From Micropterus salmoides (lineage: Eukaryota; Chordata; Actinopteri; Centrarchiformes; Centrarchidae), in the NCBI RefSeq assembly GCF_014851395.1, contig NW_024041150.1:45298356-45362355 (forward strand): DNA of 64,000 nucleotides, read 5' to 3'. Position numbers and translations under genes: made by a program. Shown one piece after another: positions 22,701-33,287 of the stretch (its first letter is position 1; the number at the start of each line of letters is the position of its first letter). The notes beneath the pieces were generated by a model. It worked only from the letters and a program-made list of their open reading frames with translations. It was not told the DNA's origin and did not search any database.

Positions 22701-24940
22701 CAGACCACTATTTCATTCAGTTCACGGTATGTCTACAGGAACAGCTCATTCTTCCAACACCATTGGTTTCACACCGCCGCAACCTCCACAACCTCCACAA
22801 CCTCCACAACCTGTCTGCCGCTCACTTTGCCTCAGTGGTAGCTTCCGCTCTACCCTCCCTCAACACATTTTCCTCACTTGAGGTCAATGATGCCGCACAA
22901 TCTCTGTGCTCTACGCTAAGCTCGTGCCTGGATATCCTGTGTCCTCTATCCACCAAGCCTGCTCGCCCAAACCAGCCCCACCCGTGGCTAACTGATACCA
23001 TCTGTGGGCCCCCGCCGAACTTAAGGGCTACCAATAGCTCCTGTCCTCCTTCTCAACAAGCATCAGTGCTGCCAAAACTGCGTTCTATAATGACAGAACA
23101 AGCAGTGCCACTGACTCAAGGACATTATTTTCCACTTTTAAAGCGCTACTAAATCCTCCTCCACCTCCACCACCCACAAACTTGTCTGCTGATACTTTTG
23201 CTGCCTTCTTCACAGGCAAAGTGGAGGCTATAACTAGCCAATTCTCTGAAACACTCAACCTCAACCATTGTAGCAGTCCTACTACATCTTTCCTCTGCCC
23301 TCCCAGGTCAGTGGTTGTTCACTCTCCTCTCACAGAGAGCAAAGTATCAGAACTCTTGACCCGTAGCCGTCCAACTACATGCCCGCTGGACCCGATTCCT
23401 ACGAATCCCTACGATTCCCTTATATAAGCATCTGCTCTGCAGGCAGAATAACAAAGCATAAGATTGAAATATCCAGTGTAATACATTTTTTATTACAATG
23501 TTATTACAACCAACATCATCAAATGTATAATTAATGAATTAATCGATGTAAAATGAGTGAAAATTACGTTAACAGCTTTTGATCAGTACATAAACCTAAT
23601 GCTCAACACCAAGAAATGGCATGACGGGATTCCATAATGGTTTGATGCTGCTTCAAGGCAACATTTCCATTTGAACTATTTTCCATTATATAATTATCAA
23701 ATAAATTATATTAAACAATTAATAATGCAACTTTACTCACTTATTATTGTGAATATAATTTTTCTGGGTCAAAAATATATTTTGAGGGCAGTGTAATGCA
23801 GCAGTAAAAAGATGGGCGCCAGAGCATCATGTGACAAATTTTAAGACTGCTACTGGTTTCCTTAAGGCCCTGTAACTGTTTTGAAGTAATGCATCATATT
23901 TTGTGATGTTTGGTGGAGGTGTACAAGGGCAAAAAGGGTATGTTGCCCAGAGGCAACAGCGTACCATAGAGGAACTTAATAAATTAAGAATAATCCCAGG
24001 AGAACGACAGATGGCAAACATTGTTGCCAAGTATGTGTCCTTGTGTCCCAACCTGAGGGACAGCGAGTGACTCAGCCAACAATATGCGTGGCAGGTTACA
24101 TCTAGTTCACTGTTATTTTTAGTTTACGTTCTGTTTTTTTTTGTAATTTATAACTGCTAAATTGAATGGTCTTGATTGGATATATCTTGTTATGTCATTG
24201 TTATGTTATATTGAAATGTAAACTTTTGGCAAAATTGTGTAAATAAAACATTCATGCCAATAAAGCACACTGAACTGAACTGAACTAAATGATCAGGAAA
24301 ATGTACTTGAAGTATTAAAAGTAAAAGTACTCAAAGCAGAAAGCAAAATGTGCCTTGTGACTTTCATACTATTATATATTGATTATTATTATACATTAGA
24401 TTATTATTACTCATGCATTAATGTAGTTGGTTGAGGTTGAACTGTTTTGTCTCAGGCTGCAAGTAATGATTATTTTCATTGTGGATTAATCTGCTGATTA
24501 TTTTCTCCATTAATCGATTGTAAAAACAGTGAGAAATGTTCTCACAGTTACCGAAAGACAATTACCATAGTAAACTAATGTACCAGCTGTCTATAAACTG
24601 TTGGGTAGTTTCATTTATAACAAATATTTATGTGTTTTGTGTGTTAAAATCTTTCTTTGTAAAGTAACTAACTGATTAAATGTAGTGAAGAAAAAAAGTA
24701 TAACATTTCCCTCTGAGATGTGGAGTAGAAGTAGAAGGTGCCAAAAAAAAGTACAAATACGTCTAATTTGTATTTGAGCAAATGTACTGAGTTACTATCC
24801 ATCACTGAACATAACAAACACACTATTAAGTCATAATATCACTGAAAAGTGCCATATATTGCTGAATGATGTCTCGTGCTAAGGTCAACTATGTACAATG
24901 AAAAGGTGGGTAAGGGGAAAGTGTGTGTGTGTGTGTGTCT

Positions 24941-24977
<37 letters not shown>

Positions 24978-27900
24978 AGACATGTTATTTGTATTTTGTC
25001 CTTCTGTCTTCATCAATATGGCAGCAAATATCAGCATACAGCTGAATTTAACTGGAATGCAATTCACATTTTGGCAGTATATTTCTTAAGACTGCTGCTG
25101 CTGTGAAAGCTGAATATAGATGAACATGTCGACTATTTGTGAATTTATTTTAAACACCATGGACTGTGGGAAACGACATTTCATTAATTTGTATACTCGG
25201 TATGTGAATGAATGAAAAATAAACAATCTTGAACTTGATGTCAGGACGTCAAACAGACTACGGAATTATAAAGTTTATGAAAGTGAAGTCCAAATGTGAG
25301 TCAAAATATTGACTTAAATATTAAGATCCATGTCACAAAATGGAAAAGAATAAAGGGTAATTTACTATTTACATTAAATAAACAAATCAATAATAAACAC
25401 ATAAGCTTACTCACGCTTATGTGTTTATCAGAGCATTTACAATTCATTCATTTTATATCTTTATTATTATAATATTTATTTTTAACAGTCCTGCAGTGAA
25501 ACATGTGCAGAAACACGTCAGGCTGAAGTGTTTTTATCAGAAAGAGGAAACTGGACGACTGCAGAGCTGCTAGCGTCTGTTTGCAGATTCACCACAGGAC
25601 ACAAAACAGACTCACATGCAACAAACACAAGGGTGTGAATTTAATCTAACGGGGGGGGGGGGGGGGGGCTTGTAGAGAAAGAGTTTGTAACTTGTTATTA
25701 TTTTTACGTCCAGAAGTGTTAATAGAAATGTATCAACAGTAAAATGTGACTTTAAATGTGAACTGCAGCACATGGAGTCTGTGACTAACCTTTAGGTTTC
25801 CTGTGGAGGCATCGTCTCACCAGTAGAACCAGAAGAACCAGTACAACCAGAACACAGAAAGATAGAACAGTAGACCACAACAAGGGGAGAGGAGGAGAGG
25901 AGTAACCAGGAGGAAGGGTGGTTGAGGAAGAGGAGGGGGAACCAGGAGGAGAGGGGGTTGAAGGAGGACTTGTAGTGGTGGGTTTCACTGAAATGAACAA
26001 GAAATTATAATTAAAGGCACAGAAAATAAAATAAATGGACAATTTATTCATCATGCTAACAGAAAGACACAGAAGTAAATTCATAATGTCAGTCTGGTTT
26101 AGAGTTAAAAAGACCACAAATCAAACGGTGGATTGAACTCTGACAGATTTCACTCTTGTTTCTTTGCAGATTGCAAAGTTAGAAATGTTGTCACATCATG
26201 AATCATCTCTGCCGTCCTGAAACCTGCTGAACTCAATGTAGAAAACAAAACCAGGTCAGTTTGAGAATTATCTTTGAGCTCCTCACCTGTGACAGAGATC
26301 CAGCTGGATGGAGACTCTCCACGACCTCTGATGTCACACTTGTAGAGGCCTTCATCAGACTTGTTAACATGGTGGATGGTCATGTGACCTGTAGGCTCAG
26401 TCCTGATGAGGGAGCCATCTTTATAGAAACCAGCTGGGAGGTTGGAGGGAGGGGTCTTTGTTTTACAGTGCAGAGTGACATCATGTCCCTCCATCACAGG
26501 GAGGACAGGACTCTGCAGGATCACTGGTCCACCTCAACACAGAGACAAACTACAGCATTTCATCATTTACACACAGCTTCATCAACACTAACTCCACAGT
26601 CTGATCTTACCAGTGACAGTGATGTTGATGGTGTTACTGGTTGCTCCCTCTCTGGACTCACACCAGTAAACTCCACTGTCCAATGGGGCGATGTAGCTGA
26701 TGTTACAGGAAGAACCAGCTGATGTTCCCCAGCCAGCTTCACAGAGTCCTGGATCCTCTGGTTGTGTTCCTCCTCAGCGTCCATCCAGCAGAGCTGTCGT
26801 CCTCCTCACAGCTCAGAGAGACAAACTCTCCTTCAAACAGCTGAGAGCTGCTGGGACTCACAGTCAGAGAGGCTGGAGGGGATACGTTACATTTTTGGTG
26901 AAATGACCAAATGTCTCACAGTAAAATCTTGACACTTTGTTGGGAACGACAGGATATGCTAAACTAATCAGCACCATGTGGTTTCTGACACACTGGGCAA
27001 CAGTATTTTTCAACAGCACAGTTGGCTTGAAGTAATTAGCTCAGGGAAAAGGACCAGTCTTTTATTGTCATTAATTATTTCCAACCAGCCCAGAAAGAGA
27101 AATAGTTTTTTAACCATTTGTTAATTATTAAAAACAACAATAATGGAAATACAATCATTTATTTCATTTATATTGTTGGACAGAATTAAGGGAGGAATTG
27201 ATGATGACTGACTGAAGATTCAAATTTTGCACCTGCTGCATTATGAAGATTCACTATATTTTTGGATGTGATTTTTATTTGTTAAATTGAGTTATTTATG
27301 TCATGTATTTTTAAATTTAAGGTGCCCTTCCAGTCAAGAAAGTGGAATGCAGACATATAGGGCTGCCCTACATGCTGGAAAATAAGTTGTCTTTGAGTGA
27401 AATCTAAAAGGTTAAATACTTCCTATAAGAGCAGAAAATTGTTTTATTATTTACTTATAATCCTTTACACAAGTACTTACAGGAGTGCTATTTTTCTCCT
27501 TTTATTCTGTTTTATATATTGTTTTAAATCTTTAACCTGTTCCATCTTTATTATTGTTCTTGTTATTCCAGTCTGTCCACATGTGTGGGGTTTAGGTCAG
27601 GGATGTGGGGTTGTTGATTGTTTTCCTCGCTAGCTGCTCTTCTCCTTCCTTGACTGGGACCAGTCAAAGATCTTTTGTTCTCCAAAACATAGAAACCCAG
27701 ACTGTGTAAATGATCATGCAGCCCTTTGCTCAGGGCCAGATGTTAGTGACGTAGTACTTCTCTGTTTATTCTCTTTTGTTAAATAAATTCTTCAAAGACA
27801 ACGGTTCATTGTAACTCAATTATTTGCTCAACCTCTCACCAGGAATATAATTTCCACCACAGTTCCCTGCATGTTTTTATCACAGGTGTAATAGTTAATA

Positions 27901-29068
27901 GTCTTTGACCTGTTTGACCATAAATGCATCACAGCTTGGTGCTCTTTTCTCAGACAGCCTGAGACTGCCTGCGAGAGACTTCTGGGAGACTGCGGCTTTG
28001 GTGATTAAGTGGCAGTGTTACCAGGAATAAAATGAATGCAATTTATCCAACATGTGGAAAAAGGAAACTAGAGGTGTGGTGACCTTTGAGTTTTTCCATT
28101 TTTAAGCATTTAATGAAACTAATTGGATTGTTGGAGCTTCACTTCAACATACAGGAAGGGACAAATTCCTTTTGTCAAATAAACACTATATACCAATTAA
28201 GTTCTTTTAGTCTTCTGTGAATTTGATTTATTTCATAACTGAAGGCTCAAATCTCAGATCTGACTGACCTTACATCCTGGTAACTTGTTTTTAGCAACCT
28301 GATCTCATCTCAGGTGTCATATATACACGCTTGGGAAAAAACGTGGCTATTGTACACAAAACGGCGATTTTGCGTGTGTATGATACGCTGCAGTTTGCAA
28401 TAGCGTTGCAACACAAAGGAGCCAGTCGACATGCATATATTCACTGATATATTCACTTCTCACTAACTTCTGTGACGGTTATGACGCCCCCAGGGGCTTT
28501 GTGTACAATAGCCATGGTTTTCTCAAAGTGTATATACGACGCATCAGAACAGGCTGGTTTTTAGAGACTGTTGTCTTGTTAGTTTTACTTAAGTCTGTTT
28601 CTGAATAGTGTAAATGTTCATTTAGTTAGTAAATGTTAAAACATTCTCAGTATGTGTTAGTGTCTTTTTGTGTTCAATCTCTTTAAAGAACAACATTTTA
28701 TATGACTTTTTACCAGAAAGCGTTATGCGAACAGCTTTGAGTGTCAGAGTTCACTCACCTCTGCTGGTCCTGCAGTTCAGCAGAGAGATCAGCACTGAAG
28801 AGAAACCAGACATTTAACATAAAGCCAGACCAGACAGAGAACTGAAAAACTTCCTGCTCCATAAATACTCCAAAATCTTCTAGTCCTAAATGAATGCACC
28901 ATGTGGATGTTAAATGTCTGTCTGGTTCAGGTTGAATAAAGAAAGATAAAAAATTACTTTTTCCCTGTGGTGATCAATAAAGTCAATCTACGGGTGAACA
29001 ATAACAGTTTACAGTTATTTCAGTTTTGTCAGATTGTACTTACAGAGCAGAAAAGACGTCCGTCCCAT
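16680..29068 (-). CDS. Fc-receptor-like inhibitory Ig receptor gene (8 exons, one frameshifted)
   Basis: The minus-strand model joins eight exons with consensus splice sites, every junction in phase 1: signal 29068-29044 and 28794-28759, Ig D1 26872-26611, Ig D2 26532-26287, stalk/transmembrane 25987-25790, and tail exons 20382-20284, 18442-18356 and 16723-16680. A signal peptide split over two exons, two short Ig domains, one transmembrane helix and a tail with tyrosine motifs fit the Fc-receptor-like family of fish. The tail carries AVYSTV, VSYGQI, AVYSAV, VNYGQI and VVYSSL; the VSYGQI, VNYGQI and VVYSSL sequences match the ITIM pattern (I/V/L/S)xYxx(L/V/I). It would sit in the leukocyte plasma membrane and recruit SH2 phosphatases (family knowledge). 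D1 carries a frameshift, so this copy is a recent pseudogene, a null allele or holds an assembly error. Confidence 0.75.
16724..18355 (-). other. Last intron of the receptor gene
   Basis: Non-coding. Contains reverse-oriented retroposon-tail-like pieces at 17050-17115 (GGATCCCCATTAG) and 17605-17720 (AGCTTTATTGGCATGAATG). Confidence 0.5.
18356..18442 (-). CDS. Receptor exon 7: cytoplasmic tail, duplicate of exon 6
   Basis: 87 bp between TTCCAG and GTACAG, phase 1 at both ends. It encodes ESDPAAVYSAVRAGDVNY and ends RPQRTR. The VNYGQI motif fits the ITIM consensus. Flanking intron sequence is also shared with exon 6, so the pair arose by local duplication. Because both exons are phase-symmetric, either can be skipped without shifting the frame. 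Confidence 0.8.
18970..19200. repeat. Intron block duplicated at 25470-25640
   Basis: Shares AACAGTCCTGCAGTGAAACA, TTCACCACAGGACACAAAAC and intervening sequence with 25470-25640, showing that the tail-exon neighbourhood was duplicated more than once. Confidence 0.7.
19660..19854 (+). mobile_element. tRNA-derived SINE, copy 1
   Basis: An A-box-like stretch at 19664-19676 and a B box GGTTTGAATCC at 19711-19721. It ends with GATTTGGATAAAAGTGTCAG and AATGAATAAATGTAAA. The same family lies at 47980-48141 and, in reverse, at 21387-21460 and 63889-64000. Confidence 0.8.
20284..20382 (-). CDS. Receptor exon 6: cytoplasmic tail, two tyrosine motifs
   Basis: 99 bp between TTCCAG and GTACAG, phase 1 at both ends. 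It encodes ESDPAAVYSTVRGTGDVSY and ends KSNRTR. VSYGQI fits the ITIM consensus; AVYSTV lacks only a preferred residue at the -2 position. It is a duplicate of exon 7. Confidence 0.8.
20530..20885. repeat. Intron block with a paralogue at 25010-25260
   Basis: Shares CTGCTGCTGCTGTGAAAGCT, a GATGAACATGT block, CACC(A/T)TGGACTGTG and TTGATGTCAGGACGTCA-type sequence with 25010-25260. Together with 18970-19200/25470-25640 it marks a duplication of several hundred bp or more. The second copy has no recognisable tail exon. Confidence 0.65.
21387..21460 (-). mobile_element. SINE 3' tail fragment
   Basis: The reverse complement of the family's end: CATTTACATTTATTCATTTA, then GCTGACGC and ATCCAAAGCGAC. 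Head missing. Confidence 0.65.
21800..22575 (+). mobile_element. L2-type LINE fragment (3' part of reverse transcriptase)
   Basis: 21830-22425 encodes the C-terminal part of an L2-like ORF2: NKDKTEVIVFG, DSDLNLRRHIK, SRLDYCNSILTGLP, LQLIQNAAARVLT, ITPVLRSLHWL. A stop at 21968-21970 and a frame break after 22420 show that it is dead. The 5' part including the catalytic YADD is missing. It lies in intron 5 of the receptor gene in the opposite orientation. Confidence 0.8.
22600..23430 (+). mobile_element. L2-like LINE fragment (end of endonuclease and linker)
   Basis: A frame at 22634-23152 starts LDLLLVRN and has VSDHYFIQF, the SDH box of APE endonucleases. A second frame (23182-23427) contains SADTFAAFFTGKVEAI and LDPIPT, the linker before reverse transcriptase. 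A short tandem AACCTCCAC repeat sits at 22780-22815. This is a different LINE family member from the preceding one, probably related to that at 29740-31046. Confidence 0.7.
23431..24290 (+). other. Intronic sequence ending in a retroposon 3' tail
   Basis: 23431-23830 is AT-rich with nothing recognised. 23930-24069 holds an open stretch encoding EELNKLRIIPGERQMANIV and ending TGA at 24068-24070, of unknown origin. 24180-24290 (ATTCATGCCAATAAAGCAC, then CTGAACTGAACTGAA) looks like a LINE 3' tail with its short terminal repeat. Confidence 0.4.
24283..24810. mobile_element. Fish MITE (hAT-like, 'acceptable-to-ACTGA' family), degenerate
   Basis: The left part has GTACTTGAAGTATTAAAAGT and AAAAGTACTCAAAGCAGAAA; the right end has GAGCAAATGTACTGAGTTAC and CCATCACTG. 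These motifs mark a very common fish MITE class. No coding capacity. Related scraps occur near 18500 and 54183-54260. Confidence 0.5.
24919..24976. repeat. (GT)n microsatellite
   Basis: GT repeats with two GTCT interruptions. Confidence 0.95.
25651..25668. repeat. G18 homopolymer
   Basis: Eighteen consecutive G, 120 bp downstream (gene sense) of receptor exon 5. The length may be unreliable in sequencing. Confidence 0.9.
25790..25987 (-). CDS. Receptor exon 5: Pro/Ser/Thr stalk and transmembrane helix
   Basis: 198 bp, intact, between TTTCAG and GTTAGT. The first ~35 residues are a Ser/Pro/Thr-rich stalk. A hydrophobic helix follows (WSTVLSFCVLVVLVLLVLLV) and a basic stop-transfer RRCLHRKPK. 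No charged residue lies in the helix, so coupling to an ITAM adaptor is not expected; signalling would be through the receptor's own tail. Confidence 0.85.
26287..26532 (-). CDS. Receptor exon 4: Ig domain 2
   Basis: 246 bp, intact frame, between TTGAG and GTGAGG. It encodes GPVILQSPVLPVMEGHDVT, cysteines in LHCKTK and LYKCDIRG, the FYKDGSLI strand and SDEGLYKC, all typical of the second domain of Fc receptors and Fc-receptor-like proteins. Confidence 0.85.
26611..26872 (-). CDS. Receptor exon 3: Ig domain 1, frameshifted
   Basis: 262 bp between CTCCAG and GTAAGA. It encodes ASLTVSPSSSQLFEGEF, the first Ig cysteine (LSCEEDD) and, in another frame, the second (GVYWCESREG) and NTINITVTG. The two halves are out of frame. 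The 5' half runs into TGA at 26741-26739, while the 3' half reads on only after a frame change near 26742-26748, most simply a 2-base loss. The phase at both ends is correct, so the exon was functional until recently. Confidence 0.75.
26873..28758 (-). other. Intron between signal exon 2 and Ig domain 1
   Basis: Contains a MITE (28288-28563) and an LTR-tail-like stretch (27540-27880: AATAAATTC signal, then CTTCAAAGACAACGG, ending CCACCACA) whose family is unclear. Otherwise AT-rich with no other exon found. Confidence 0.45.
28288..28563. mobile_element. MITE with ~65-bp terminal inverted repeats
   Basis: The left arm (about 28288-28363) and right arm (about 28495-28563) are inverted copies. 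The clearest parts are GTGGCTATTGTACACAAA against TTTGTGTACAATAGCCATGG, and ATATATACAC against GTGTATATAC. No coding capacity. Confidence 0.75.
28759..28794 (-). CDS. Receptor exon 2: second half of signal peptide
   Basis: A 36-bp mini-exon between CTTCAG and GTGAGT that continues the hydrophobic core as LLISLLNCRTSR. A very short second signal exon is a known trait of Fc-receptor genes. Confidence 0.75.
29044..29068 (-). CDS. Receptor exon 1: start codon and first half of signal peptide
   Basis: ATG at 29068-29066, encoding MGRTSFLL, then a GTAAGT donor (29043-29038). The 25 coding bases leave phase 1, which fits the next exon. Confidence 0.75.
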
Positions 29069-29073
29069 TGCAC

Positions 29074-29735
29074 CACCACTCAGTCAGTCCAGTTAAACTC
29101 TCCTCCTTCCTCTTTGTGGGGTAGTGACTGTGTGGGTTTCTCTCCTTCATTTAAGATATAGTTTTTTTTTCTTCACACACTCAACAGATCATCAGGAGAC
29201 ATGGGGCCCTACACAAAGAGTTTAATCACATGCAGGAAGTGTGACAGCGCTGCAGGCTGAACATGAAGGAGGTCTAATCTGAGATCACTGAGAGACAGAT
29301 TCATTAGAAACAAGGATGTAAAGTTCCTCAGTGGAGTTTCTCTCCACTCTGTAAATATCTGTGTGATGAAGATTTCACTTTAGATGAAACTTTCCTGAGT
29401 TTCTCTCTTACTTCTGTTGTTGTTGCAGTGACACAGATGTCCTGCAGGAGTCAGTAATGAGTGGCTCATATCTGATGTTTAATTATCAGTGTGAGTCCTG
29501 TTTTACATTTACCATCTGGACTTCTGCTGCAAAATGATGCAACATAAATGATGCAACCTCTACAGAAAAACACCCAGGAGGATCCTGATCAGATACCTGA
29601 ACCACCTTTCATATTGAAAGGAGCAGATGAGGTCTGCTCCACTGGTCTCACATTAAATCATATTTCTAGCATTAACCTCTGACCATCTTACAATCATAAT
29701 GGACATTAATATCCCCATTTTCCACCCCAAAAGTG
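29074..29735 (-). promoter_or_regulatory. 5' flank of the Fc-receptor-like gene
   Basis: Upstream of the start codon at 29068 on the minus strand: a purine-rich putative 5' UTR (29074-29130), then ~600 bp without recognisable repeats until the LINE at 29740. Promoter elements could not be placed with confidence. Confidence 0.35.
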
Positions 29736-29739
29736 CAGC

Positions 29740-31046
29740 ACACTCTCCGTCACTGTCTTGTTTCTCACCTCTGTCTCCTTTAGAACTGTCACAATTCACC
29801 ACAAAAACTCCACCTGCAGCTTAGACCCCATACCATCATCCCTAATCAAGACCTGCCTTCCATCCATCACCTCACTCATCATCAAAATCATTAATTCCTC
29901 CCTCACATCTGGATCAGGTCCCCACAACACTCAAAGTTGCAGCTGTCATCCCCATCCTCAAGAAACCTGGTCTCAACCCGGACATCATGTCCAATTTCCG
30001 ACCCATCTCCAATCTCCCCTTCCTGGCAAATTCAAACCCAGTTCATCAATAAACAGTTCATCAATATCAATAACTGCACCTCCTCCACTGCTCCTTGGTC
30101 ACAAGGCATCCCCCAAGGTTCGGTGCTTGGTCCTCTCCTGTTCATTATTTACATCCTGCCACTCAGTAACATCATACGTAGAGATGGTCTCCACTTCCAC
30201 TGCTACGCTGATGATGTCCAGATCTACATCTCCACCAAATCCATCACCACAGTTACCTCTGCAACTCTGACCAGATGCCTCACCGACATACAAACCTGGA
30301 TGCAAACCAACTTCTTACAGCTCAATTACAATAAATCTGACATGATCATCATCGGCCCCAAATCACTCACAAAAAACACCAACAACTTCAGCCTTTCCAT
30401 CAACAACCCCACCCTGTCTCCATCCCCACACATCCGCAACTTTGGAGTCATCTTTGACAGCAACCTCACTTTTGAACATCAACCATGTCACCAGGACTGC
30501 CTTCTTTCACCTCAAAAACATTGCCCATCTCGCTCACCTTTTCTGCTGCCAAAACCTGATCCACGCCTTCATTACATCCAGAATTTACTACTGCAATAGC
30601 ATCTTCTATGGTTCACCTGCCAAAGCCCTAAATAAATTTCAATATATCCACAACTCTGCTGCCTGCCTCCTCACCCACACACACACCCGTGAACACATCA
30701 CCCCTGTCCTCCAGAATCTTCACTGGCTCGCTGTTCCCCAATGCATTGAGTACAAAATCCTCCTCCTCACACATATAAGGTCCCTTCCTACCTCACAGAC
30801 CTGCTCCACCACCACCATCCCTCCCGCAACCAACCAAATCAGGACCAAGCACCGTAGACCTGGGGCGACAGAGCTTTCACCATTGCAGCCCCCTCCCTAC
30901 GGAACTCCTTACCCATACACATCCGAGATTGCAGCGACATGGACTCTTTCAAATCACTTATCAAAATCCACCTTTTTAGACTAGCTTTTAACATCCAATA
31001 ATGTTATATTGAAGAAATAAATTGTGTTATTATTATTATTATTATG
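29740..31046 (+). mobile_element. L2-like LINE, 5'-truncated and frame-broken
   Basis: Successive frames encode NSTCSLDPIPSSLIKTCLPS, the polymerase motifs PQGSVLGPLLF and YADDVQIY, FGVIFDSNLTF, RIYYCNSIFYG and NSAACLLTHT. At least three frameshifts and an internal deletion before the PQGS motif inactivate it. The 3' end is an ATT repeat (31025-31044). Confidence 0.8.
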
Positions 31047-31235
31047 AAGGAAGCAGCTCTACTCTGGCCCTCAGCTCCTCACCCTCATCTCTCAGGCTGA
31101 GCCCAGACACCCTACAGAGTAAACTCATTTCAGCTGCTTGTATTTCATTCTATCAGTAACTACCCAAAATACTGCTTCTTCACTTGTTTCTTCACTGCGG
31201 CTTCGGGTCTCCCTGATACGGATCTCTTTCGGCGG

Positions 31236-32103
31236 ACAGTGCCTGCCGACACTGTTACATCTCCTTCACTGGCTACATCTCCTTCACCGGCTACATCTCC
31301 TTCACCGGCTACATCTCCTTCACCGGCTACATCTCCTTCACCGGCTACATCTCTCGCGATGGGCCGCCTGTATGCTGCTGGCCTGATCGGCGGCCGTCAT
31401 CCCGGTCAAAAACCTCCACTTCCCGACGTAGGATCCTGAAGGAGACTGCGCTGTCTCTACCCTGCACCGTCGGGTAGCCCTTCTCTCAGGTCTGTTACTG
31501 CTACTCCAACACAACACTCGGCAGCTCACACACTCCATCCTTAGACCGCACGCAGTGTTGAAGCAGATTCTGCTCAGTCCTGCTCTGGAACCCCACAACC
31601 GGCATCTCCTTGTCCTCTTTTCTCCCCAACCACACAAATAATTGTTGACTCCATAACCAGAAACATCCGTTTCTTTAACGCTACCACTCACTGCTTCCCC
31701 GGTGCCACCACGACTGACATTTTAAATAAACTCCAGGACCTGATGCCATCGCTTCCGTCCTCCATCACAAGAGTGATAGTCTATGTCGGAACAAATGACG
31801 ATGAAATCAGATTTTAACCGTCTTTTTAACTTTTTAAAGCAGTGTGGAAAGTCCGTTTTTATCTCTGGTCCCATTCCCACAGTTGGTCGCGGTGCTGGCC
31901 GCTTCAGTAGACTCCTTGGCCTCCACTACTGGCTCCAGTCCTGCAGGGCTCACCGTGTGTGTTATGTGGATTATTTTAATATTTTCTGGCAAAGAATGTC
32001 TCTTTTTAAGACAGACGGACTTCACCCAAACAAATGGGGCTCAGAAATGTTAGCTGTGCACATACAGCATGTGGTGCGGTCCATACATGACTTACATGAA
32101 TGA
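31236..32103 (+). pseudogene. LINE A ORF1 (SGNH/esterase-type)
   Basis: The N-terminal part contains an 18-bp tandem repeat encoding (SPATSP)n at 31257-31352. After frame breaks, about 31639-31800 encodes IVDSITRNIRFF and VYVGTND, and 31783-32103 encodes VFISGPIPTVG and DGLHPN. The spacing of SIT..., GTND and DGLHPN is that of the SGNH-hydrolase fold found in ORF1 proteins of the CR1/L2 group. Several frameshifts and stops make it inactive. Confidence 0.7.
31257..31352 (+). repeat. 18-bp coding minisatellite in LINE A ORF1
   Basis: About five units of GGCTACATCTCCTTCACC, the first slightly diverged. Confidence 0.85.
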
Positions 32104-32371
32104 TTAATCATTCATGCAGCACACCTGGACGCACCACCGCTCACTGAACATCGGAGAACATACGGCTCAGCGTTGTGCGATCAGGAATGAGATCGTGGAC
32201 GTACTGCTGACGTATTGCGGTAAGCGTGTCGACTCATTTCCGTTTCCGGTGCTTGTGTGTTGGTACGGTGTTGTGCTGCTCTCGCTAAATAACAGTTACA
32301 TTTGTTAGATCACAGCGGCCAACTGTCCGCTAAACACTTTATTTATTTTAACAAACAGTTTATTTATAGAC

Positions 32372-33171
32372 ATGGAGGCAAGGCTCAGTGATTTAGAAGT
32401 CCGGCTCCGCACCTTGGTAGATCAGTCTTTAGCTACTGTAGCTAGCCAGTCCCCGGTAGTCGGTGCAGAACGGCCTGAGTTAGCCTCTGGTAGCCGTCCT
32501 CCGGCATCCCCTGTGCAGCCAGTAAAGGGGGGGGCTGGGTGAAGGTCCGAAGGAGGAACAGTCATAAGCATTCAAAGTCCACGGGGCACCATCAACCTGT
32601 TCACGTTTCTAACAGATTTTCCCCACTCAGCGACGCACTCGCTGAGAAACCAACTCTGATCATTGGCAGCTCAATTTTGAGAAACATGAAGTTAGCGAAG
32701 CCAGCGGCCATAGTTAAGTGCATCCCTGGGGCCAGAGCTGGCGACATTGAGTCTTATTTGAAACTGCTGGCTAAGGATAAACGTAAATACAGTAAGATTG
32801 TTATTCACGTCGGCGGTAATGACTCCCGGTTACGCCTATCGGAGGTCACTAAGATTAATGTTGAGTCGGTGTGTACATATGCAAAAACAATATCGGACAC
32901 CGTAGTTTTCTCTGGACCCCTGCCAAATCTGACCAGTGATGACATGTATAGCCGCATGTCGTCATTCCGCCGCTGGTTGTCGAGGTGGTGTCCAGCAAAT
33001 GATGTGGGCTTTGTTGATCATTGGCAGACTTTCTGGGGAAGACCTGGTCTGATCCAGAGAGACGGCATCCATCCCACTTGGGAAGGAGCAGCTCTCATTT
33101 CTAGAAATCTGGCCAAGTTTATTATCCATGACAACCCAGAGTTGAGACCAGGAGGCAGAGTCGCAGTTTAA
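32372..33171 (+). pseudogene. LINE B ORF1: coiled-coil start plus SGNH domain, one frameshift
   Basis: ATG at 32372 starts MEARLSDLEVRLRTLVDQ, a short amphipathic helix. The frame breaks at a G8 run (32527-32534); reading on in the next frame from about 32535 gives GWVKVRRRN and an intact SGNH domain: IIGSSILRNM (block I), VHVGGND-type IHVGGNDSR (block III) and QRDGIHPTW (block V with Asp and His). The nested copy is younger than LINE A, as only one lesion disrupts ORF1. The protein would bind LINE RNA; the role of the esterase fold is not settled. Confidence 0.8.
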
Positions 33172-33287
33172 CACACTTCTCTGCCCTTCTTTTTCAGCAG
33201 TTACCCACCCAAAACCCTACGCAGAGTCGCAGTCTAACACACTTCTCTGCTCCTCCATTTCAGGAGTTACTTAGTGAAAATCCTATA

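Noticed and set aside
22780..22815. AACCTCCAC tandem repeat as a functional site
   Set aside because: A short slippage repeat inside a dead LINE frame.
25651..25668. G18 run as a designed quadruplex regulator of the receptor
   Set aside because: A plain homopolymer in an intron; no conservation evidence, length uncertain.
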